11,569 nucleotides of DNA from Planctomycetaceae bacterium (lineage in GTDB: Bacteria > Planctomycetota > Planctomycetia > Pirellulales > Thermoguttaceae): positions 1 through 11,569 of the forward strand of contig JAIRLW010000325.1 of NCBI GenBank assembly GCA_031259095.1, read 5' to 3'. A program made the translations under genes and the position numbers. This document shows, one piece after another, positions 6,793-11,569 of this stretch. The notes under the pieces are model-generated. The model had not been told where the DNA came from, ran no database searches, and saw only the letters and a list, made by a program, of their open reading frames with translations. Positions within the stretch are counted from its first letter, which is position 1. Each line of letters opens with the position of its first letter.

Positions 6793-9684
6793 TTATTTAA
6801 CGATATTATCAAGGCAGATCGCCGCAAACGCTTCACTGTAACGCGGCGGCGAATCTGCCATTTTGAAGTCGTTGTTTAAGATATGCCGTGCGATGTTTTC
6901 CGCTTGCGTAACAGCCCTCTGAATATCGCCGGACGACCAGGGGGCAAGTTTCGCCTCTGTTTTTGTAACATCCTTCGGAAGCAAAATATAGCCGAGCGCA
7001 ATCTCTTCCGAATAACCCGATTGCCGTAAAATGTAATGATAAAGCGGTAATTGAAAATCAATCCATAGAAACTCGCCGTCCGTATTTTTCTTTCGGTGTG
7101 TCTTTTCCGGTTCCGCCGCTGAATCGGAAGTTTTGTAATCCAAAACGATCAACCGTCCGGTTTTTTCCTCTCGGTCAATTCGGTCAATACGACCATGAAG
7201 CGATATTTTTTGTCCATCAATATTGAGAAAAACAGAATCGTCTCTGAAATTAAGTTCTGTTTCGCAAATTGAATGACCGCCGGCAGCCCATTTTGCCTGC
7301 CATCCGGCAAACGCTTCAAGCCGTTTCAACGCCCGTTCCGTCTGAATCGCAATCACCGGTCGCGGCTGTTCGCCGTATTTTTTTGCAACATAATTTTTGA
7401 GCGCGGTTTCAAGAAACGGCGCAATCGTTTCTGCCGAAGTTGAATTTTTGATACTGCTTTGTCCGAATTGCCGGAGAACTTCGTGAATCAGTGTTCCAAA
7501 CGCCGGAGCGTCCAGCTCTTCATCGGTATCGTCGAGAGTGTCCAGCCGGAGACGATGTTTCAAATAATATCGGTACGGACAACGCAGATAATCGGCAAAT
7601 TCCGTAACACGCATCGATTTCGGCGTTTCAATCGGTTCGGCGTTGGGAACGCTGAACGCTGATTTTTCCGGCTGCCCCGATTTAATTTTTCCGGTAAAAA
7701 ACATTTCCGGTTCTTGCCGTATCTGACCAAAGTATTTCTGTATGCGCCGCGTAATTGTTTCATTATCGGCGGCAAAAAACAGTCGGCTTGGAAGCATCGG
7801 ATCGCCTTCCGTAGAACGCCGACCGCCAATCAGTTGGACAGCATGACCATGTTCGGTTGAAAGGCGTGTTCCTAAAATCACCGACAACGCATAAGCATCC
7901 CGCGCAAAACGCCGACGATTGTCCTCAATACCAAGTTCACGGCGAATCTTGTCCGGCAAAAACAAGTCCGAAGTTAAAAATGACGGAACAAAACCGTCGT
8001 TCATTCCTGTTACAATTGCAATCGGCGCATCGTCCATCGCCGCATCGAGCCAACCAATCAATTCCACCGCGTCATGATTTTCGTGCGGCGGAATATTATC
8101 CGATCCAATTTGTAACATAATCAGCCGCAACGTTTCCGCAAACGAAACGTCGGGAAACAATTTTTTCGGAACATCTTTCAGCGTTTCGATGGCGGCGTTA
8201 ACTTTGTTACGAACTTCCGTAATTTCTCTATCAAACGACAACTCCGCTTTTGATGAATCGTCTTTATCGTAAAGCCGTTGTAACATATTTTCAGTTTTTT
8301 CCAGCCAGACAAGCGGCGATTGTTTTTGACACGAAAAAGAATCAACGCCGGTCAATTCTTTGAACTTGTTCCAACATATTCGCAACAAATCAAACGATTG
8401 ACTGTATTGCGGATTTTCCATATCAATTTTCGACAGCCAGACGTCGCCGACGGTTACCGGTAAAAATTCCGTATGATAACGATCCAGTTCCGAAAGTAAA
8501 TCGCGTTTCGATTTTTGGTCTTGTTGCAAAAATAGTTCAACGTCGGGATGCCGAACCAGTTCCGCAAACGCGGAAAACGTTTGAGATTCCAAAAAGGTTG
8601 AGATCGTTTCAAGAAATCGGTAAACGGCGGTTTGTTTTATCGGAGTTCCTTCAACATGCCGCGACGGAATGTTTGCCTGCTCAAGCCGTTGTTCGATAAA
8701 CGGAATAACCTGCGAATCCGGCACGCCAATGATTATTTCATCGGCGACATACTTCTTGTTCAAACCGGCAATTTTGCGCAACACCGCATTCGCCTGATGT
8801 TCGGGACGTTCAACGACATTGATTTGTTCGTCGTCAATGGAAGGATTCAACACAAATTCTTCGTGATCCCATGTTCCCGGAATAAGACAACCAAAATGGT
8901 CAAACTTTTCTTTGAACGATTCCGGTGCAAAAACGATGGTCGTTACAAAATCGCCGAATTTGTTCAAAATTTCCTTTTGCACACGGTTCATGTCAACAAG
9001 ACCAAGAAGGAAAAATTGTGTGCCGTTTTCGTTAAAATTATTATAAATCCGTTGAAATTCATCGGGATTCTGCTGATGAATGGCGAAAAGTCTTGCCGTT
9101 TGCAAGTCCCAAACGTCGAGCGAATCAAGAAGATCGTGATATTTTTTCTGAAGCGCGGTCAAAGCATTCCAACGTTGGACTTCGTCATCAATGTTCAATT
9201 TATGGCAAAGTTTGGCAACTGCCGAAAAATCGAGCGTGTCGGCGGCGAGTTCACGGTGAAGGGTTGCAAACATTTTTCCCAACACCAGCCGCGAATTAAA
9301 ATCATCGCGTTTCGGCGGATGCGGTAACACTTGCGCCAATAAATCAGGATATTCATCGTCCAATTGGTCAACGGCATGAATCCATGCAAACCGTTGCGTT
9401 AATTCATCGGTGATTGATTTTCGCAGATCATAAAATTTTTCCGGCAATGTTCCGGGCGTTAAAAATTCCGGCGGATACCATGCGGAGTCCAGTTTTTTAG
9501 CGTCGGCGAGTTTTTCAACGTTCTCCGCGAGTAATTCTTCCAGACGATTGATTGCCCGACGACCCGGCAATGTAACAACAACACGGCTTAAATCAAGTTG
9601 ACCGTTTTTCGCAAACCGATCAATTAAAAAATCGGCAGCCGTCTGAAGAAGCGGACGATTCCAGTTAAGAAAAATACGACGCAT
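6793..9684 (-). CDS. AddB/RexB-like PD-(D/E)XK nuclease
   Basis: This 963-residue protein resembles the AddB/RexB-like branch of RecB-family nucleases, used in double-strand break processing. The C-terminal nuclease domain starts near residue 690 (MRVTEFADYLRCPYRYYLKH, 691-710). It carries GTLIHEVL with His734, GRIDRID with Asp834, VLDYKTSD with Asp849 and Lys851, and FQLPLYHY with Gln878; these are the expected metal-binding and catalytic residues. The middle shows a helicase-like remnant, GMNDGFVPS (560-568), as in UvrD/RecB relatives. The N-terminal segment VVVTLPGRRAINRLEELL takes the place where AddB has its P-loop, but no GK[S/T] is present, so ATP hydrolysis is unlikely. Only Cys702 and Cys957 remain near the positions of the AddB iron-sulfur cluster, so the cluster is probably missing. 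No AddA-like helicase is in the window. The ATG at 9684 has only a weak AAGG upstream. Identity as a nuclease is secure; the partner and pathway are inferred. Confidence 0.88.
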   Translation of the reverse strand: MRRIFLNWNRPLLQTAADFLIDRFAKNGQLDLSRVVVTLPGRRAINRLEELLAENVEKLADAKKLDSAWYPPEFLTPGTLPEKFYDLRKSITDELTQRFAWIHAVDQLDDEYPDLLAQVLPHPPKRDDFNSRLVLGKMFATLHRELAADTLDFSAVAKLCHKLNIDDEVQRWNALTALQKKYHDLLDSLDVWDLQTARLFAIHQQNPDEFQRIYNNFNENGTQFFLLGLVDMNRVQKEILNKFGDFVTTIVFAPESFKEKFDHFGCLIPGTWDHEEFVLNPSIDDEQINVVERPEHQANAVLRKIAGLNKKYVADEIIIGVPDSQVIPFIEQRLEQANIPSRHVEGTPIKQTAVYRFLETISTFLESQTFSAFAELVRHPDVELFLQQDQKSKRDLLSELDRYHTEFLPVTVGDVWLSKIDMENPQYSQSFDLLRICWNKFKELTGVDSFSCQKQSPLVWLEKTENMLQRLYDKDDSSKAELSFDREITEVRNKVNAAIETLKDVPKKLFPDVSFAETLRLIMLQIGSDNIPPHENHDAVELIGWLDAAMDDAPIAIVTGMNDGFVPSFLTSDLFLPDKIRRELGIEDNRRRFARDAYALSVILGTRLSTEHGHAVQLIGGRRSTEGDPMLPSRLFFAADNETITRRIQKYFGQIRQEPEMFFTGKIKSGQPEKSAFSVPNAEPIETPKSMRVTEFADYLRCPYRYYLKHRLRLDTLDDTDEELDAPAFGTLIHEVLRQFGQSSIKNSTSAETIAPFLETALKNYVAKKYGEQPRPVIAIQTERALKRLEAFAGWQAKWAAGGHSICETELNFRDDSVFLNIDGQKISLHGRIDRIDREEKTGRLIVLDYKTSDSAAEPEKTHRKKNTDGEFLWIDFQLPLYHYILRQSGYSEEIALGYILLPKDVTKTEAKLAPWSSGDIQRAVTQAENIARHILNNDFKMADSPPRYSEAFAAICLDNIVK

Positions 9685-9747
9685 AAATTACCTTGTTGGT
9701 TTGTTGTTGCAATTAATTCTCCAATCCCTAACTTTCTAATCCTTTCT

Positions 9748-10107
9748 CTACACAAACACGCCGTTATTATTGAGTTGTTTAATTTTTTCTTCGGAACAAG
9801 TTGCGCAACGAAATTCAGGATGTTTATCGTTGAGACGGTCATAGTTGGCAGTTTTGACCAACCGGTATCCTTTACAGATTTTCCCGCAGTTGGCGCAAAC
9901 GATGTTGTCTTTGATTTCCCACAACGGATTTCTGTATTCGACTTTGAAAATAATCCGATCCACCCAAAAGAAGATCAGACCGCCCAATAAATTGGCAATA
10001 ATCGTAACAACCCAGTCGTTATAGCCTCGCAATGTCCATAATACGAAGGCTAAAATGGGAGTTGAGAGTTGCCAGCGAAATAAATAAAACAAATATTTTT
10101 TAATCAT
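9748..10107 (-). CDS. Small membrane protein with a four-cysteine zinc-binding tail
   Basis: This 119-residue protein has a short hydrophobic segment (about 14-26, STPILAFVLWTL) and a second, clearer membrane helix (about 31-52, containing IIANLLGGLIFFWVD). A soluble tail follows, holding CANC and, about 27 residues later, CATC, a likely zinc-ribbon site. Similar short proteins with an RWQLSTPILA start and an ANLxGGLIFFWVDR helix seem to be widespread but, as far as I recall, have no assigned function. The frame stays open to 10293, but GGAG stands about nine bases before the ATG at 10107 and the protein starts properly there, so the longer version was rejected. The AddB-like gene begins 63 bases downstream on the same strand, so the two may be co-transcribed, although a functional link is not evident. 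Confidence 0.75.
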   Translation of the reverse strand: MIKKYLFYLFRWQLSTPILAFVLWTLRGYNDWVVTIIANLLGGLIFFWVDRIIFKVEYRNPLWEIKDNIVCANCGKICKGYRLVKTANYDRLNDKHPEFRCATCSEEKIKQLNNNGVFV

Positions 10108-10342
10108 AAAATATCTCCGATTGTTTTTATGTAATGATTCCCGAACACGAAAAGCGATTATTTTAATCGAAGGAGAGCCTACTGACAAGGGAGGAAAAAC
10201 TAAGAAGGACATTGGAAAACTCTTTTTGAGAAATGTTTCTTTGAACCTATGGACAAGACCCATTATCTGTAGTCTAATTTGAATTGATCGCAAGTTTTAC
10301 CTTTTGCGTTAAACAAAATAGACTTTCGGCAGTTATTATGAT

Positions 10343-10584
10343 CATGTTTTAATTGTTGCAACGATAGAAATGTTTGTATTTTTATCCCGTTAGGGACAAC
10401 ATGTTGGTAGAAAAACGATGGCGAGTAAAAACAGGCGTCCCGTAGGGATGCGATGTTGGTTAAAACCGGACGACAACACAAAATTTCACCAACATAACGT
10501 CCCTACGGGACGAGGATCATTTTTTTATTACATTTTTTCTGCCAACATGTCGTCCCTAGCGGGACGGACATGTTAATTGCTGCA
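10343..10584. repeat. Nested cluster of four REP-like palindromes
   Basis: Four related units occur. Unit a (10386-10409) and unit b (10436-10461) face one way. Unit c (10488-10512) and unit d (10541-10566) face the other way. Each combines a short GTCCC/GGGAC hairpin, for example CGTCCCTACGGGACG in c, with an ACCAACAT / ATGTTGGT block. Unit a is nearly the complement of d, and b of c, so the whole region forms one nested imperfect palindrome of about 180 bases. It is framed by similar direct sequences, CATGTTTTAATTGTTGCA at 10343-10360 and CATGTTAATTGCTGCA at 10569-10584. The arrangement resembles REP doublets (REPINs) or a MITE. The gap 10108-10709 holds this cluster; outside it I see only AT-rich sequence with no convincing gene. 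Confidence 0.7.
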
Positions 10585-10709
10585 AAAAATATCGTTTGAT
10601 TCCAGACACAATTTTAAACATTATAATCTTGACTGTTTATGGTCTTCAATAAACGACTTAATTATTTCGGAATATTTACTACCGTTTTATACGTTACAAA
10701 GTGTTATTG

Positions 10710-11162
10710 ATGATGATTTCGTTATATCTTGTTGTTCCGAATCGTCGGTTAAGTTGGGCGGTTCGTGTTGCCGATGAACAACGCCGGTTTGAAGTCGTGC
10801 GTTTTCGGTTACTGCAACACGTCATCGAAAAAGGAAATACGGAAGAAAATCCTTGCAAAATTCTTATTGTTCAATGGACAACAGAAGAAATTCTGCGTGA
10901 ACTCGCCCGAAATGAACCGTTCAACCGATTTCGTTCTTCTCCGCGTCTCATCGTTTATTGTCCTGAACTTGCACAGAAAACTGTTGAGGAAGGCGAAGAA
11001 ATCCGTTTTGCACTGCTTCAACTTGGAGTGATTGCTGTTTTCTCGCAATTTCGTGAACTGCCGACAATCCTTTCAATGGTTCAACGTTATGCGAACCGTT
11101 TCCCGTTGCCGCAACAACAATGGTCTCAAGTGATTTACGATTCGTTGCCTTGGAAAAAATAA
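10710..11162 (+). CDS. Unrecognised alpha/beta protein
   Basis: A frame of about 150 codons ends in TAA at 11162. Possible starts are GTG 10701, ATG 10710 and ATG 10713; none has a clear ribosome binding site, and ATG 10710 was chosen arbitrarily between the two adjacent ATGs. The protein alternates short hydrophobic strands (SLYLVVPN, KILIVQW, PRLIVYCPE, LGVIAVFSQF) with amphipathic helices (RRFEVVRFRLLQHVIEK, LPTILSMVQRYANRF). This suggests a small Rossmann- or receiver-like alpha/beta fold. The conserved Asp and Lys of a true response-regulator receiver are not evident. It has no signal peptide or membrane helix. The neighbours are repeats on both sides. Base composition and codon use look like those of the other genes, which supports it being real. 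Function is unknown. Confidence 0.6.
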   Translation: MMISLYLVVPNRRLSWAVRVADEQRRFEVVRFRLLQHVIEKGNTEENPCKILIVQWTTEEILRELARNEPFNRFRSSPRLIVYCPELAQKTVEEGEEIRFALLQLGVIAVFSQFRELPTILSMVQRYANRFPLPQQQWSQVIYDSLPWKK

Positions 11163-11238
11163 TTCGCAGATTATTTTGAGGGATTTTATAAGGATAATAA
11201 TATATCAGTGGAATTATTGTTTGAGGTTAAAAAAGTAT

Positions 11239-11288
11239 TTGCCCTGAAAGGGCAATAGGATTATAGCCTACCCCAACGGGGTAGGCTA
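11239..11288. repeat. Double-hairpin REP-like repeat
   Basis: Two perfect hairpins stand 8 bases apart. TTGCCCT at 11239-11245 pairs with 11249-11255 (loop GAA). TAGCCTACCCC at 11264-11274 pairs with 11278-11288 (11-bp stem, loop AAC). The second is the strongest short hairpin in the window. It lies 76 bases after the stop of the upstream gene and has no T-run after it, so an interspersed palindromic repeat is more likely than an intrinsic terminator. Confidence 0.65.
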
Positions 11289-11307
11289 CCTGACACGGGG
11301 TTGTTGT

Positions 11308-11441
11308 AAGTCTTTACTATAAAAAGACTTATGAAAACATATAAGCGTCTGTTCACGGACCCGTTCACTCCTCAAAACGGCGTTATTCACCAGGAGCAAG
11401 AAATGTTGCTAAAGTCTTGATTATAAACAGGTTATGAAATA
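11308..11441. repeat. Imperfect ~32-base direct repeat, 104 bases apart
   Basis: A copy starting at AAGTCTT 11308 and another at AAGTCTT 11412 share the series AAGTCTT, TATAAA, AG and TTATGAAA with a few substitutions and one gap. The first copy contains a perfect 8-bp hairpin (AAGTCTTT at 11308-11315 with AAAGACTT at 11323-11330); the second has lost it. The second copy overlaps the beginning of the transposase fragment. Confidence 0.5.
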
Positions 11442-11569
11442 TTTCAATACGAAACGAAATTATTCTTTGATTGGTACAACGAATATCGACCACATACGAC
11501 ATTAAATGGCAAAACACCAAACGAGGTTTATTATCATCGCCATGCCGCCAATGCAAAACCAAGAATCGA
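11427..11569 (+). pseudogene. C-terminal fragment of an integrase-core (DDE) transposase, runs off the window
   Basis: The frame is open from 11427 to the window end after an in-frame TAA at 11424. It contains FFDWYNEYRPHTTLNGKTPN followed by EVYYHRHAANAKPRI. WYNExRPHxxLxGxTPxEVY is the well-known C-terminal signature of rve-type transposases (IS3/IS481-like integrase core, last part with the final catalytic region already behind it). The DDE-bearing part that should precede it is not found in any frame upstream, so the gene is 5'-truncated or was interrupted by a deletion near 11420. The 3' part lies outside the window. The exact IS family cannot be given. Confidence 0.75.

Noticed and set aside
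8632..9327. 231-codon plus-strand frame inside the nuclease gene
   Set aside because: It lies opposite the coding strand of a clearly real gene, has Phe/Asn/Lys-rich shadow composition and no recognisable motif.
9748..10293. 181-residue version of the membrane/zinc protein
   Set aside because: The first 62 residues lack conserved character, and a proper RBS and ATG at 10107 give a family-like start.
10577..10777. 66-codon plus-strand frame before the alpha/beta protein
   Set aside because: It overlaps the better frame, starts inside the repeat flank and shows no RBS or domain.
11264..11288. Intrinsic terminator
   Set aside because: The hairpin is strong but no T-run follows it, and the adjacent second hairpin fits a REP-like repeat better.
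11331..11420. 29-codon frame between the direct repeats
   Set aside because: It is too short, has no RBS, and its start lies inside the repeat itself.
11308..11441. CRISPR array
   Set aside because: There are only two diverged copies with about 70 bases between them, and no cas gene is present in the window.

Overview
The window looks like a chromosomal accessory stretch from a moderately AT-rich bacterium, most likely of the Planctomycetes/PVC group. That placement is an inference. It rests on a HEAT-type repeat protein, the remnant of a DUF2961-like secreted protein, an AddB-like nuclease of the planctomycete kind, many short palindromic interspersed repeats, and frequent starts without a Shine-Dalgarno sequence. 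No rRNA, tRNA or convincing CRISPR array was found.

Layout. The window opens inside a HEAT-like repeat protein (2-937, +). A 261-base gap follows, holding a nested inverted-repeat element and a 9-base periodic GTCCC repeat. Next comes a compact two-gene unit (1199-3172, +): a RecF/OLD-like AAA ATPase and, 4 bases downstream, a DUF4276/TOPRIM-like protein. The second gene carries an 11-A run that puts its first 15 codons out of frame with the rest. The gap 3173-3719 holds a large inverted repeat, a 48-codon remnant of a secreted protein and a second 9-base periodic repeat. A complete glutamine-hydrolysing asparagine synthetase (3720-5612, +) follows.

The next three genes are on the minus strand. 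In order of transcription they are a 119-residue membrane/zinc-binding protein (10107-9748), a 963-residue AddB-like PD-(D/E)XK nuclease (9684-6793), and a basic protein with four helix-turn-helix units (6413-5649) that has its own good sigma70-type promoter. A nested cluster of REP-like palindromes (10386-10566) then precedes an unrecognised alpha/beta protein (+, ends 11162). The window ends with two more hairpin repeats, an imperfect direct repeat and the C-terminal part of an integrase-type transposase that runs off the edge.

How the genes relate. The ATPase and TOPRIM genes are clearly one functional unit. They resemble the ATPase plus TOPRIM-nuclease logic of OLD, PARIS and AbiL-type anti-phage systems, and the homopolymer in the TOPRIM gene may act as an on/off or dosage switch. 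This is the most interesting feature. The AddB-like nuclease probably serves recombination or repair. The remaining genes show no obvious shared pathway, and the repeats, gene remnant and transposase fragment suggest a region of genome turnover.
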